Assembly (NCBI GenBank): GCA_016791445.1
Contig: JAEUMP010000008.1
Span: 1 to 53,288 of the forward strand
Direction of reading: 5' to 3'
Source of the DNA: Hyphomonadaceae bacterium
Lineage (GTDB): Bacteria > Pseudomonadota > Alphaproteobacteria > Caulobacterales > Aquidulcibacteraceae
DNA length: 53,288 nucleotides
Shown piece after piece: positions 7,892-16,806 of the stretch; the first letter of the stretch is position 1, and every line of letters starts with the position of its first letter. Position numbers and translations under genes: made by a program. Under the pieces are notes generated by a model. That model saw only the letters and a program-made list of their open reading frames with translations. It was not told the origin of the DNA and did not search any database.

Positions 7892-9094
7892 TCAAAAGCC
7901 GAGCTGGCGCGCCGCCAGGTCGCGCATGATCTCTTCCGATCCGCCGCCGATCGCGTTCACGCGCACCTCGCGGTAGATCCGCTCGATGCGTCCGCCGCGC
8001 ATATAGGCCGCGCCGCCGAGAATCTGGCTAGCCTCGCGGGCGCAGAACTCGAGCGTCTCGGTCGCCTGCACCTTTAAGAGCGCGAGATCGACTACCGGCG
8101 TCTCGCCGTTCTGCACGCGCCACGCACAGAGATCGAGCCACGCGGTTGAGGCGCGCACGCGCTGTACCATCTGCGCGATCTTGTGACGGATGACCTGATG
8201 GTCCGCGAGGCGCTTGCCGAAGGTGCGCCGCTCGCGGGCCCATTCGGCGGCGTCCTCGATGCACGCCCGCGCGGCGGCGAGCGCGCCTGACGCCATGCCG
8301 AGGCGCTCGCCGTTGAAGTTCAGCATCACGCCGGCGAAGCCGTTGTTTTCGACGCCGATCAGGTTTTCGTGCGGGACTTCGACATCCTCGAAATAGAGCG
8401 CGGCGGTATCTGACGCCCACCAGCCCTGCTTTTTCAACGGCGTGCGCGTCACGCCTTTCGCGTTGAGATCGATCAGCAGCAGCGACACGCCGCCCGCGCC
8501 CGGCCCGCCCGTGCGCACCGCCACCGTCGCCCAGTGCGAGGTCATGCCGCCGGTGATGAACATCTTCGCGCCGTTGACGACGTAGTGGTCGCCCTTGCGT
8601 TCGGCGCGCGTCTGCAGGCTGGCGACGTCGGAGCCGCCGGACGGCTCGGTGATCGCGAGACTGATCTGTTTTTCGCCGCGCAGCACGGGCGGCGCGATCT
8701 CGGCCTTCATCTCGTCCGTGCCGATGGCGAGGATCGGCGGCAGGCCGATGCCGTGGATCATCAGCGCCGCGGACACGCCGCCCGCGCCGGAGCGCGCCAT
8801 TTCCTCGGACGTGACGATGCCGTGGAAGCGGTCGACGCCCTCGGTCCAGCCGCCGTATTTCTCCGGATAGCCGGCGCCGAGCAGCCCGAACGCGCCGGCC
8901 TTCAGGAAAACCTCGCGCGGGACGAAGCCCGCCTCGTCCCACGCATCCACATGCGGCGCGATCTCGCGGTCGATGAACTTGCGCAGCTCGCGCCGCCAGG
9001 CGTGGTGGCTCTCGGTGAAGAAGGGCGAGGGCGGACGCAGCGCATCGAAATCGAGCGCGCTCTGCCGCTTCGCGCGGGTCGCATCATCAGCCAT
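7892..9094 (-). CDS. Acyl-CoA dehydrogenase
   Basis: A 400-residue flavoenzyme of the acyl-CoA dehydrogenase family. The N-terminal helical domain (to about 130) is followed by the signature AITEPSGGSDVASLQT, the FITGG strand motif and RTFGKRLADHQVIRHKIA in the C-terminal helical domain. The C-terminus has YREVRVNAIGGGSEEIMRDLAARQLG; the usual EGT Glu is Gly here, as in subfamilies that place the catalytic Glu elsewhere. It introduces a 2,3-double bond in acyl-CoAs using FAD. GGGAGGA precedes the ATG at 9094. It is the last gene of a minus-strand run starting near 10197. Confidence 0.9.
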   Translation of the reverse strand: MADDATRAKRQSALDFDALRPPSPFFTESHHAWRRELRKFIDREIAPHVDAWDEAGFVPREVFLKAGAFGLLGAGYPEKYGGWTEGVDRFHGIVTSEEMARSGAGGVSAALMIHGIGLPPILAIGTDEMKAEIAPPVLRGEKQISLAITEPSGGSDVASLQTRAERKGDHYVVNGAKMFITGGMTSHWATVAVRTGGPGAGGVSLLLIDLNAKGVTRTPLKKQGWWASDTAALYFEDVEVPHENLIGVENNGFAGVMLNFNGERLGMASGALAAARACIEDAAEWARERRTFGKRLADHQVIRHKIAQMVQRVRASTAWLDLCAWRVQNGETPVVDLALLKVQATETLEFCAREASQILGGAAYMRGGRIERIYREVRVNAIGGGSEEIMRDLAARQLGF

Positions 9095-9170
9095 TGGTTT
9101 CCTCCCGGCGTGTCGCGGCATGCTGCCCGGGATCGGCGCTACCGCGCAACCGGCGCCGCCGCGTCAGGCG

Positions 9171-9557
9171 TCAGCCGGGAAAGCGCGTGGTGCAGTCGGC
9201 GGCCTGGGTCGCGAGGTCGGCGGCGGGCTTTGCTTTCCACGCATCGCGGGCGGCGACGACATCGGCGCGGGCCTTGGCTGCATTCGCCGATCCGTACTCC
9301 GCTTCCTTGTCCAGCAGCGCGAGGATCGTCCACACGCTGTTCGACGCGGGCGTGTCGGCGGTCGGCGCATCGCCGATCTCGACATTGCCGACCGCCGCGA
9401 TCGCGCCTGCGCAATCGACGAGCTGGGCGGCGTTCATCGGCGTGGACTCGGTGATCGCAGGCTCTGCAGGCGTCGCGTCCGGCGCGTCGGCGGCGGGCGG
9501 CGGCGAACAGGCCATGAGCGTCGCGGCGAGGGCGGCGATAGCGATGTTCTTCATCAT
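9171..9557 (-). CDS. Small lipoprotein, unknown function
   Basis: A 128-residue protein with a short signal peptide and a lipobox ending TLMAC, followed by a Pro/Ala/Asp-rich tether and a helical body (MNAAQLVDCAGAIAAV...LLDKEAEYGSANAAKARADVVAARDAWKA). Two later Cys residues may form a disulfide. I recognise no domain. It sits 16 bp after the DUF3617 gene and 76 bp before the acyl-CoA dehydrogenase gene, all on one strand. The ATG pair at 9552-9557 allows a one-residue difference in the start. Confidence 0.72.
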   Translation of the reverse strand: MMKNIAIAALAATLMACSPPPAADAPDATPAEPAITESTPMNAAQLVDCAGAIAAVGNVEIGDAPTADTPASNSVWTILALLDKEAEYGSANAAKARADVVAARDAWKAKPAADLATQAADCTTRFPG

Positions 9558-9573
9558 GAGGCGCGACTCCGGG

Positions 9574-10068
9574 TCAGCAGGGGCCAAGAAATTCGGCGAC
9601 GGTCGTGGTGGTCATGTTCGCGCCGGCGGTCGGCGGATCGGACGTCATGGACATCTCGACGGTGTAGCGGCTGTTGAAGTCTCCCTTCGCGCGCGTGACG
9701 ACGGTGCTCTTCTGGCCGTGCGACGCACAGCTCACCGTGGTCTGGAACGCGCCGTCGATGCGGGCGAACGTCGCGTCGCCGCAATCGGTGTTCGGCATGT
9801 CGGCGGACATGGTCTGCAGTTCGTCGATCATCTTTTGCGTGTAGCAGACCTCCACCGTCTGCGGCCCGGGCGCGCCGGCGATGTTCATGGTCATCTTCCA
9901 CTTGCCGACTTTCGGCTTCGGCATGTCCCCGGCGGAGACGGTTGCGCCGCCGCCTGACGGCGCAGGCGCTGACCCGTCGGCCGCCTTCTCGCCCGAGGGC
10001 GAACAGGCTGCGAGCGCGGCGGCCAGAATGATGGCGGCGCCGATCGCGGCGCCCTTCGACATCGACAT
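9574..10068 (-). CDS. DUF3617 lipoprotein
   Basis: A 164-residue protein with a signal peptide, lipobox LAAC and a Gly/Ser/Pro tether to about residue 50. The body has the DUF3617 look: KVGKWKMTMNIAG, then VEVCYT and a paired Cys (DCGDATF), then strands ending FLGPC. The family is common in Sphingomonadales and Caulobacterales; its function is unknown. GGGAGGA lies 6 bp before the ATG. It is followed after 16 bp by another lipoprotein gene, suggesting one transcript. Confidence 0.82.
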   Translation of the reverse strand: MSMSKGAAIGAAIILAAALAACSPSGEKAADGSAPAPSGGGATVSAGDMPKPKVGKWKMTMNIAGAPGPQTVEVCYTQKMIDELQTMSADMPNTDCGDATFARIDGAFQTTVSCASHGQKSTVVTRAKGDFNSRYTVEMSMTSDPPTAGANMTTTTVAEFLGPC

Positions 10069-10092
10069 GCGAGTCCTCCCGGAGATTCCGAC

Positions 10093-10197
10093 CTACTTCT
10101 TCTTCTCGCCGAGCAGCGGCGCGGCGGTCTTCGCCGGCTTCTTGTCCTTCTTCGGCTTGCGCGTTTCCTTGTTGGAACGCATTTGACCCTTGGCCAT
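10093..10197 (-). CDS. Short conserved basic protein (MAKGQ type)
   Basis: A 34-residue, strongly basic protein beginning MAKGQMRSNKETRKPKKDKK. Very similar short proteins starting MAKGQxRSN and rich in Lys are conserved across proteobacteria with no known function; nucleic-acid or ribosome association is a guess from the charge. GAGGAG sits 8 bp upstream of the ATG at 10197. It heads a minus-strand run with DUF3617, a lipoprotein and an acyl-CoA dehydrogenase. Confidence 0.75.
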   Translation of the reverse strand: MAKGQMRSNKETRKPKKDKKPAKTAAPLLGEKKK

Positions 10198-10328
10198 GGC
10201 GGCGCCTCCTCGGTTCGAAGCGCGCAGTATAGAGCCCAGCCCGGCGGGGAGGGGAAGGGGCGTCGTGCGCGTCTCCCAAGTTCGGCCCGAATTCGCGCGC
10301 CTCATGCGTCTGTCAGAGGGAGTGGATG

Positions 10329-10649
10329 ATGCGTCTTCTTGTGACGGCCGGTTTGCTGGCGCTTCTCTCGGCCTGCGCCGCCTCGCCCTTCGGGGCGACG
10401 CATTCGTCGGTGACGGTGGTGGAGCCCGCCGCGCGCGCGCCGCGCCTCAGCCGCGACGAACAGCTCGAGGCCTACTGGGCGCAACGACGCCAGGCCTCGC
10501 CCGCGCCGCTTCTCGTCTCATCGCCATGGGCGCCGCAGAATTTTCCTGAAAGCGTCGACTCCGACGATCAGGTCGACCTCGACAGCCGACGGCTCGAACG
10601 CGAAAGCGCCGCAACGCGCGCGGCCGTGAACGGCGCGCTGCGGCGGTGA
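10329..10649 (+). CDS. Small lipoprotein
   Basis: About 106 residues: a signal peptide with lipobox LLSAC (Cys about 16), then a polar, Arg-rich and Asp-rich chain with no hydrophobic core I can identify as a known domain. GAGGGAG is upstream; ATGs at 10326 and 10329 are both possible and the second has the better spacing. It stands alone between the divergent short basic gene and the TIR-like gene. Confidence 0.65.
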   Translation: MRLLVTAGLLALLSACAASPFGATHSSVTVVEPAARAPRLSRDEQLEAYWAQRRQASPAPLLVSSPWAPQNFPESVDSDDQVDLDSRRLERESAATRAAVNGALRR

Positions 10650-10713
10650 GGATCGAAGGAAACGCCCGCACGCCGCGACCTTCGTCTTGACTCCGGGCTG
10701 AATTCATCTTGCG

Positions 10714-10721
10714 TTAACCAT
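10714..10721 (+). promoter_or_regulatory. Possible CtrA half-site before the TIR-like gene
   Basis: TTAACCAT is the known CtrA half-site in Caulobacter. It lies 51 bp before the TIR-like start, and a TTGACT that could serve as a -35 element begins at 10687. Only one half-site is present, and an 8-bp match by chance is possible. Confidence 0.3.
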
Positions 10722-10764
10722 AAGGACAACGGCGCGGCCAACGCGCTTCTTATGGGTGGGTGAG

Positions 10765-11436
10765 ATGACGACGCCGAACACGACGATGCCGCTGCCGTTC
10801 TGGAAGCCGGGCGGCGAGGAACGACAACTGCGGGTGTTCATCAGTCATCGGTATGGGGATGACCGCGCGCTCTATGACGGCGTGATCGATGCGCTGAACC
10901 GGCAGGGCTTTTCGGTGCAGGACCTGTCGCTGACGGAAGACCAGCGCCGGGAAGGGCCGCAGGGCGGGCGCCTGCCGCGCCTGACGATCCAGGCGGAGAT
11001 CGCCGCGCGCATCTACTCGTCGGACGTGTTCATCGCGCCGGGCCGCGTGGCGACGGGGCGCTCGCCGTGGCTGACATGGGAAGTGCAGACCGCGACCGTG
11101 AGCTATGGCGTGCCGATCCTGTTCGTGCGCGAACGTGGCCAGCAGCGCAGCACGCAACTCATCGCCGATGTCGCCGCGTTGAAACTGCCGCATCGCGTCT
11201 GCGATCCCGACAAGCACCTGATCGCGCGCAATGTCGCCGAACTCGTGAGCGTGCGCCCGACGTGGGGCGTGCGCCTGTCGGAAACCGACCCCAATCTCCG
11301 CTTCCGTGGCCCGACGCGCGAAGCGCTCGACGCGGTGATGACGCAGACGCCGTATCATCCGAGGTTGAAGGACTACGCGCCGCCGGTGGCGGAGAAGAAG
11401 CGCGGGATTTTCGGGATCTTTGGGTTGGGGCGGTAG
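10765..11436 (+). CDS. TIR-like domain protein
   Basis: A 223-residue cytoplasmic protein with a TIR-like fold of the DUF1863/ThsB type. Strand A is RVFISHRYGDD (about 23-33), followed by IAARIYSSDVFIAPGRVATGRSPWLTWEVQTATVSYGVPILFVRE. The Glu at about 106 in SPWLTWE is where TIR NADases keep the catalytic Glu. The C-terminal 60 residues are basic and Gly-rich at the end. Such proteins make or sense nucleotide signals in anti-phage systems such as Thoeris, but no ThsA-like effector is adjacent. The start could instead be GTG at 10756 or ATG at 10786; no clear ribosome site decides it. Confidence 0.72.
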   Translation: MTTPNTTMPLPFWKPGGEERQLRVFISHRYGDDRALYDGVIDALNRQGFSVQDLSLTEDQRREGPQGGRLPRLTIQAEIAARIYSSDVFIAPGRVATGRSPWLTWEVQTATVSYGVPILFVRERGQQRSTQLIADVAALKLPHRVCDPDKHLIARNVAELVSVRPTWGVRLSETDPNLRFRGPTREALDAVMTQTPYHPRLKDYAPPVAEKKRGIFGIFGLGR

Positions 11437-11447
11437 GGGCGCTGCTA

Positions 11448-11586
11448 CCGTCCTTCCCCGCGAGGGGAAGGTGGCGCGACGCGGAGCGTCGCGTCGGATG
11501 GGGCGGCGGCTCCGTTTTGAAAGTCAGCTTACCACCCCATCAGTCACGCGCTTCGCGCGCGACAGCTTCCCCTCGCGGGGAAGCAC
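11448..11586. repeat. REP-doublet (REPIN-like) element, copy 1
   Basis: About 139 bp bounded by CTTCCCCGCGAGGGGAAG at the left and its exact reverse complement at the right. Between them are GGGGCGGCGGCTCCGTT, CAGCTTACC and CCCCATCAGTCA blocks and a short GC palindrome. A second copy lies at 11985-12120 in the same orientation. It is non-coding and follows the TIR-like stop by 12 bp. Confidence 0.85.
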
Positions 11587-11593
11587 GGCGCGC

Positions 11594-11959
11594 CTAGTCC
11601 TCGGGGGACTGGCGCATTTGCAGTCGGAAGCGCGCGGTGGTGATGATCTCGTGCATCACTTCGTCTGTGTGCTTGAGCGCGGCGCCACTGTCGAAACGCA
11701 GAACCAGATACTCGCGAAAGGCCAGCCATTCGTCACGTTCGGCGTCACGCGCGGCGTGCTCAGGTTCGCGATGTTGTGAGCCGTCGAGTTCGACGACAAG
11801 CTTCGCGCGGCGGCATTCGAAGTCGACGATGAAGCGGCCGATCGGCGATTGACGGCGGAAATGAAGTCCTTCGCGACGCAGCGGGCGCAGCCGGAACCAC
11901 AGGCGCATCTCTGCCTCGTTCATGCGCTGGCGTAGCTGTCGTGCGAAGTCGTTGGCCAT
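11594..11959 (-). CDS. DUF559 endonuclease-like protein
   Basis: A 121-residue protein of the DUF559 family, which is related in fold to very-short-patch-repair and restriction endonucleases. The core is FIVDFECRRAKLVVELDGSQH with Asp46, Glu57, Asp59 and His63 as likely catalytic or metal residues, preceded by the usual LRPLRREGLHFRRQ. Family function is unknown. Its gene fills the space between two REP-doublet copies (8 bp on one side and 25 bp on the other), so it may have moved together with them or have been a landing site. No ribosome site is strong. Confidence 0.8.
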   Translation of the reverse strand: MANDFARQLRQRMNEAEMRLWFRLRPLRREGLHFRRQSPIGRFIVDFECRRAKLVVELDGSQHREPEHAARDAERDEWLAFREYLVLRFDSGAALKHTDEVMHEIITTARFRLQMRQSPED

Positions 11960-11984
11960 TCATGTTCCCCACGCCGCCACTATG

Positions 11985-12120
11985 CCGTCCTTCCCCGCGA
12001 GGGGAAGGTGGCTCGCGGAACGCGAGACGGAAGGGGCGGCGGCTCCGTTCTGCAGGATCCAGCTTACCGCCCCATCAGTCAGCGCATGCGCGCTGACAGC
12101 TTCCCCTCGCGGGGAAGCAC
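11985..12120. repeat. REP-doublet (REPIN-like) element, copy 2
   Basis: About 136 bp with the same 18-bp terminal palindromes as copy 1 and the same inner blocks GGGGCGGCGGCTCCGTT, CAGCTTACC and CCCCATCAGTCA. The inner hairpin sequence differs, but its pairing is kept (GCGCATGCGC here, CGCGCTTCGCGCG there), which suggests that structure is selected. Confidence 0.85.
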
Positions 12121-12251
12121 GCTCATCAAAAGGCAGGAGAGATGCGCCAATTAGATTGCATCACGCCCGCGGGGCGCAGCCCATGGTAAAGCGCGGCGAC
12201 GACGCCAAAACACCTTGCGCTACACTTCACGCACCTTGATTGTAGCTCCTG

Positions 12252-13115
12252 CTATTCCCCATCGGGCTGATTGGGCCTCTCGTGCACCTTACCGTTGATC
12301 GCGGTCCATTTTTCGGTCGCGTAAAGATATGCATACAGTCCCCACATGTCGCTAATGTCGAGAGTGTCACGATCCTTCTTTGTGAAGGCGCCCACCTTTT
12401 GAAGCGGATCTGATTCCGGAAAGTTGTCGGGAAACGATGCGAAGTCGAACACAACCATTATTGCCCTTTCTCGGAGGCGGCTATCTCTGAAACTCGTGCC
12501 GTGCCGGTTCGTCATGCTAAGAGTGGGTGTCGACGTCGATTTTGCCATTAGTTCCATTAAGCGCGCATCGCTATAATCTACATCCGAGCCACCATTGGCG
12601 ATCTCGGGCAAGCCAAAAAAATATTCTGCTCGACTTGCAAGAAGCGATGCGAATTGGATGCGCCACTCTTCTTTGAACAGCTCCCATACGGCTCGGTCAT
12701 CTGGACTCGTAATGTTCTGCTGGATGGACTGTGCCCGGAGCAGCAGTCTTGCCCCCATAACCCAAGCAACATTCTTTGCCGGCCTATCCGCTGAAATCAC
12801 CGCATGGCTGCGCCTCACGCCTTCCATTGCCATGTTCAACGAGAAGCGAGAACGGTCAGCAAGAGATTGGCGCGCGAACTGATAGAGCGCCAAGAGCACG
12901 GCCGAGATAGTTCCGAATCCTGCGCACGCCGTCGCTGCTTCTCCGACCGTCCAGTCAAGGATGGTTGGAAAGCCAAATGAAATACTATGTGCCGCTCCAA
13001 GAGTGGAGAACGAGAGTGCGGTTGCAGCGCCGATGAGATAAAGGTTCGGAGGGATCGAGAGTTCGAGCGATTTTCCTGCGATATTGCTAATTTGCTTCGG
13101 CACTTCTGCCTCCAA
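12252..13115 (-). CDS. Two-helix membrane protein, orphan
   Basis: A 287-residue protein I do not recognise. Two membrane segments lie near residues 24-48 and 60-82; the remaining 200 residues should be cytoplasmic and mostly helical, including VWELFKEEWRIQFASLLASRAEYFF. Base composition is clearly more AT-rich than in its neighbours, and codon choice is more relaxed, so recent acquisition is likely. It starts 8 bp after the uvrB stop on the same strand and so should be co-transcribed with uvrB. On its other side is a REP-doublet copy. Confidence 0.65.
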   Translation of the reverse strand: MEAEVPKQISNIAGKSLELSIPPNLYLIGAATALSFSTLGAAHSISFGFPTILDWTVGEAATACAGFGTISAVLLALYQFARQSLADRSRFSLNMAMEGVRRSHAVISADRPAKNVAWVMGARLLLRAQSIQQNITSPDDRAVWELFKEEWRIQFASLLASRAEYFFGLPEIANGGSDVDYSDARLMELMAKSTSTPTLSMTNRHGTSFRDSRLRERAIMVVFDFASFPDNFPESDPLQKVGAFTKKDRDTLDISDMWGLYAYLYATEKWTAINGKVHERPNQPDGE

Positions 13116-13123
13116 GCGCTCTC

Positions 13124-15406
13124 TTACTTGCGCCTGCGGGTCCTATACGGATTCCCGCCCTTCTTCACGGGCATCCCCCGCGCCGCGCGCACGCCGTCTT
13201 CCGCGCCCGCGCTCACATCGCTCTGCCGGGCCAGCGGATCGTCCGCGATGAGCAGTTCCGTTTCCTGCAAGCGCCGGATTTCGTCGCGTATCCGTCCCGC
13301 TTCCTCGAATTCGAGATTGCTCGCGGCGTCGCGCATCTGTTTTTCGAGGTCGGCGATGTAGCTCTTGATGTTGTGGCCGATGAACGGCGTGGAGGTGTCT
13401 CCAACACCCTTGCCTGATTTGCCCAACCGTTTCAGCGCCATCGGGTCGCGCGGGTCGATGGTGAGGCTGTCGCGGTCGGCGACGCTGCCCATGATGTCCT
13501 GGATGCCGCGCTTGATCGTTTGCGGCGTGATGCCGTGTTCGCGGTTGTAGGCTTCCTGCTTCTCGCGGCGGCGCGCGGTTTCGGCCATGGCGCGCTCCAT
13601 CGAGCCCGTCACCTTGTCGGCGTAGAGGATGACCTTGCCGTCCACATTGCGCGCGGCGCGGCCGATGGTCTGCACCAGTGAGGTTTCGCTGCGGAGAAAG
13701 CCTTCCTTGTCGGCGTCGAGGATCGCCACGAGCCCGCATTCGGGAATGTCGAGACCTTCGCGCAGCAGGTTGATGCCGATCAGCACGTCGAACACGCCGA
13801 GACGTAAATCCCTTATGATTTCGATGCGTTCGACAGTATCGATGTCGGAGTGCATGTAGCGCACGCGCACGCCCTGCTCGTGCATGTATTCGGTGAGGTC
13901 TTCGGCCATGCGCTTGGTGAGCACGGTGACGAGGCTGCGATAGCCGTTCTTTGCCACGTCCTTCACTTCCGCGATGACGTCGTCGACCTGCGTGTGGCCC
14001 TTCGTCGAGACGGGGCGCACTTCCACCGGCGGATCGATGAGCCCCGTCGGGCGGATGACCTGTTCCACGAACACGCCGCCCGTGCGCTCCAACTCCCAGG
14101 CGCCCGGCGTCGCGGAGACGTGCACCGACTGCGGGCGCATGATGTCCCACTCCTCGAACTTGAGCGGGCGGTTGTCCATGCAGGAGGGGAGGCGGAAGCC
14201 GTAGTCGGAGAGCGTCTTCTTGCGGTTGAAGTCGCCGCGATACATGCCGCCGATCTGTGGCACGGTGACGTGGCTTTCATCGGTGAACACCAGCGCGTTG
14301 TCGGGCAGGTATTCGAACATGGTCGGCGGCGGCTCGCCCGGCTTGCGGCCGGTGAGATAGCGCGAATAGTTCTCGATGCCGGCGCAGGAGCCTGTCGCGA
14401 GCATCATCTCCATGTCGAACATGGTGCGCTGTTCGAGGCGCTGCGCTTCGAGCAGCTTGCCCTGCTGGCGGAAGACGTCGAGCTGGAGTTTGAGTTCCTC
14501 GCGGATCTGGTCGACGGCCTGATGCAGTGTGGGCTTCGGCGTCGTGTAGTGCGAATTGCCGTAGATCTTCACCGCATCGAGCTTGGCGATCTTGCGGCCG
14601 GAGAGCGGATCGAACTCTTCGATGCTTTCCACCGTGTCGCCGAAGAACGAGAACCGCCACGCGCGATCTTCCAAGTGCGCCGGGAACACGTCGACATTGT
14701 CGCCGCGCACGCGGAACATGCCGCGCGCGAAGCCCATGTCGTTGCGCTTGTACTGCAGCGAGACGAGGCCGCGGATGAGGTCTTGGCTGTCCATGTTCTC
14801 GCCTTCCTTCACGGTGAAGGTCATGGACGTGTAGGTTTCCACCGAGCCGATGCCGTAGATGCACGACACGGAGGCGACGATGATCACGTCGTCGCGTTCG
14901 AGGATCGCGCGCGTCGCCGAGTGGCGCATGCGGTCGATCTGCTCGTTGATGTTGGATTCCTTCTCGATGTAGGTGTCCGTGCGCGGGACGTAGGCCTCCG
15001 GCTGGTAGTAGTCGTAGTAGGAGACGAAATACTCGACGGCGTTGTTCGGGAAGAAGCTCTTGAACTCGCCGTAGAGCTGCGCCGCGAGCGTCTTGTTCGG
15101 CGCGAGGATGAGCGCGGGGCGCTGCACCGTCTCGATGACCTTCGCCATCGTGAACGTCTTGCCGGAGCCCGTGACGCCGAGCAGCACCTGGTCCTGGTCG
15201 CCGCGCTCCACCGCTTCCACGAGTTCCTTGATCGCGTTCGGTTGGTCGCCGGCGGGCTGATAGTCGCTCTCGATCACGAAGCGCTTGCCGCCTTCGAGCT
15301 TCTCCCATTGCCGTTGCGGCCGGTGCGGCTCCCACACGGCGACGGTCTTGTCGAACTGGAAGGCGGGCGACGCTTCAGCGACGCCTCTGGAGGGGACTTT
15401 CGGCAT
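13124..15406 (-). CDS. uvrB: Excinuclease ABC subunit B
   Basis: A 760-residue UvrB, the helicase-like damage-verification subunit of nucleotide excision repair that works with UvrA and UvrC. Visible features are the Walker A motif GVTGSGKT (about 70-77), the beta-hairpin [22 protein letters not shown], the helicase motifs TDESH and QTIGRAARN, and the C-terminal UVR domain ([27 protein letters not shown]) that contacts UvrC. The ATG at 15406 leaves about 45 residues before the conserved core, slightly longer than usual; a further upstream frame to 15502 is rejected. A near-match to a LexA site at 15557 has one wrong base. Confidence 0.97.
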   Translation of the reverse strand: MPKVPSRGVAEASPAFQFDKTVAVWEPHRPQRQWEKLEGGKRFVIESDYQPAGDQPNAIKELVEAVERGDQDQVLLGVTGSGKTFTMAKVIETVQRPALILAPNKTLAAQLYGEFKSFFPNNAVEYFVSYYDYYQPEAYVPRTDTYIEKESNINEQIDRMRHSATRAILERDDVIIVASVSCIYGIGSVETYTSMTFTVKEGENMDSQDLIRGLVSLQYKRNDMGFARGMFRVRGDNVDVFPAHLEDRAWRFSFFGDTVESIEEFDPLSGRKIAKLDAVKIYGNSHYTTPKPTLHQAVDQIREELKLQLDVFRQQGKLLEAQRLEQRTMFDMEMMLATGSCAGIENYSRYLTGRKPGEPPPTMFEYLPDNALVFTDESHVTVPQIGGMYRGDFNRKKTLSDYGFRLPSCMDNRPLKFEEWDIMRPQSVHVSATPGAWELERTGGVFVEQVIRPTGLIDPPVEVRPVSTKGHTQVDDVIAEVKDVAKNGYRSLVTVLTKRMAEDLTEYMHEQGVRVRYMHSDIDTVERIEIIRDLRLGVFDVLIGINLLREGLDIPECGLVAILDADKEGFLRSETSLVQTIGRAARNVDGKVILYADKVTGSMERAMAETARRREKQEAYNREHGITPQTIKRGIQDIMGSVADRDSLTIDPRDPMALKRLGKSGKGVGDTSTPFIGHNIKSYIADLEKQMRDAASNLEFEEAGRIRDEIRRLQETELLIADDPLARQSDVSAGAEDGVRAARGMPVKKGGNPYRTRRRK

Positions 15407-15660
15407 GCGCGGAATGTAGGTCGCGCACGGGGCGCACGCCACAGCGCGCCAGCCACGCTGCAAGGCTGCTGACAGATTTCGGCTTCCGCTGCGCTGAAAC
15501 AATTCCGCAACATTCGCAATGAAGTCGAAATACGATTACTTGCGAAAACATCAATGGTTCAGCACCAATTCACGTCATCACTGTCAGTGTCTCTTCCGAC
15601 GACGGAACAACTGTTCGTCGCGCCGCGTTTTCTCACGGCGACAACTGAAGGAGACCGACG

Positions 15661-16107
15661 ATGAAAAAGACCAATCGCTTCGCCATCGTGGCGGTCAGCG
15701 CCATCACCGCGCTCGCGCCGCTGGCCATGACGTCGACGGCGTCGGCGGCGCCGCGCCATAACGGACACCAGTACGAGCAGCGCCGCGACGTCCGCCCGCC
15801 CGCGCGTCCGCAGGCCCGCTGGGATGCGCGCCAGCACAACGGCTACTACTATCAGGGCCAATGGCGCTTCGGCGCGCCGCCGGCCGCCCATGCGGGCCGT
15901 CCCGGCTTCCAGCCCGGCTATCGCGCGTGGAAGCGCGGCGACCGCGTTCCCGCCTACTACCGCGATCGCGCGCACCAGGTGGATTACCGCCGCCACAATC
16001 TGCGCGCCCCGCCGCGCGGCTACACCTACGTCCGCGACGATCGCGGCGCGATCCTTCTCGTGGGCATCGCCACCGGCGTCGTCCTGACGGCGATCCTCGC
16101 ACGCTGA
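15661..16107 (+). CDS. RcnB-family periplasmic protein
   Basis: A 148-residue exported protein with a signal peptide cleaved near STASA-A, a Gln/Arg/His-rich middle and a C-terminal block (RGDRVPAYYRDRAHQVDYRRHNLRAPPRGYTYVRDDRGAILLVGIATGVVLTAIL) matching the RcnB/YohN pattern. RcnB in E. coli affects nickel and cobalt homeostasis; whether this relative binds metal is unknown. AAGGAG lies 7 bp before the ATG. A perfect terminator hairpin follows its stop at 16149. Confidence 0.8.
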   Translation: MKKTNRFAIVAVSAITALAPLAMTSTASAAPRHNGHQYEQRRDVRPPARPQARWDARQHNGYYYQGQWRFGAPPAAHAGRPGFQPGYRAWKRGDRVPAYYRDRAHQVDYRRHNLRAPPRGYTYVRDDRGAILLVGIATGVVLTAILAR

Positions 16108-16148
16108 GGACTGCCCGACGCCCGCGACATGGACGTCCTGAGAGGCAG

Positions 16149-16180
16149 CCGCCCCGGAGCAATCCGGGGCGGTTCGCATT
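16149..16180 (+). terminator. Hairpin terminator after the RcnB-like gene
   Basis: CCGCCCCGGA and TCCGGGGCGG form a perfect 10-bp stem around a GCAA tetraloop (16149-16172), followed by TTCGCATTT, which is only weakly T-rich. It lies 42 bp after the stop. Confidence 0.7.
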
Positions 16181-16287
16181 TGCGTACACGACACACGCGG
16201 CGGCGCGTTGGCCGCGTCCCCGGCGCCGTGGTATGGTCGCTGCGAGCCGGAGGGACGGGAAGTCGCGTCACGCAAGGGAGCCCGTTC

Positions 16288-16740
16288 ATGAGTGTTCGTT
16301 CAGTTGCACGTCTTTCGCCCGCCATTGCGGCGGTTCTTGTCTTCGCCGCCGCCGGGTGCGCCAGCACGGACGCCGCGACCCGCGCCGCCGCCCGCGATCT
16401 CGTTGCGTACGAAGTTATCCGCGAGGACGCGACGATCCCGTTCACCAGCACCGTGCGCAATTTCCGCGTCGGTCTCGACAAATCGCTGCTGCTCGACGGG
16501 CCGGGCGGCCGCTGGTACCGCGCGCAGGTCGCCGAGCCGTGCAAGTCCGATCTCGACTGGGAACAGTCCATCGGCCTCGCGGACCGCGCGATGTCGAGCG
16601 TGTCGAAATTCACCGACGTCATCGTGGACGGTCGTCGCTGCCAGATCATCTCGCTCGACGAGATCGCCAACCCGCGCGAAGCCGAGAACGCCGCCCGCGC
16701 CAAGGCGCAGCAAGCTGCGACCCAAACGTCGAATCCCTGA
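16288..16740 (+). CDS. DUF6491-like lipoprotein
   Basis: A 150-residue lipoprotein with signal peptide and lipobox AAAGC (Cys about 24). The body (IPFTSTVRNFRVGLDKSLLLDGPGGRWYRAQVAEPCKSDLDW...VSKFTDVIVDGRRCQIISLDEI) has the two-Cys pattern of DUF6491 proteins, which are frequent in Caulobacterales and have no known role. AGGGAG lies 9 bp before the ATG. Longer in-frame extensions toward 16129 cross the terminator and are unlikely. Confidence 0.75.
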   Translation: MSVRSVARLSPAIAAVLVFAAAGCASTDAATRAAARDLVAYEVIREDATIPFTSTVRNFRVGLDKSLLLDGPGGRWYRAQVAEPCKSDLDWEQSIGLADRAMSSVSKFTDVIVDGRRCQIISLDEIANPREAENAARAKAQQAATQTSNP

Positions 16741-16806
16741 TCGTCCCGTTGCGCGCCGCGCGCGGAATCGTCAGCATGCGCGCGCAACTGTCGTGATGGT
16801 GAAGGG

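Noticed and set aside
13850-15472. 540-residue open frame opposite uvrB
   Set aside because: It lies wholly within uvrB on the other strand, is dominated by Arg, His, Val and Ala from GC-rich codons and has no recognisable domain.
15557-15571. LexA-like site upstream of uvrB (GTTC, seven bases, ATTC)
   Set aside because: The second half-site has one wrong base, and it lies about 150 bp before the uvrB start. Half-site matches of this quality are common by chance.
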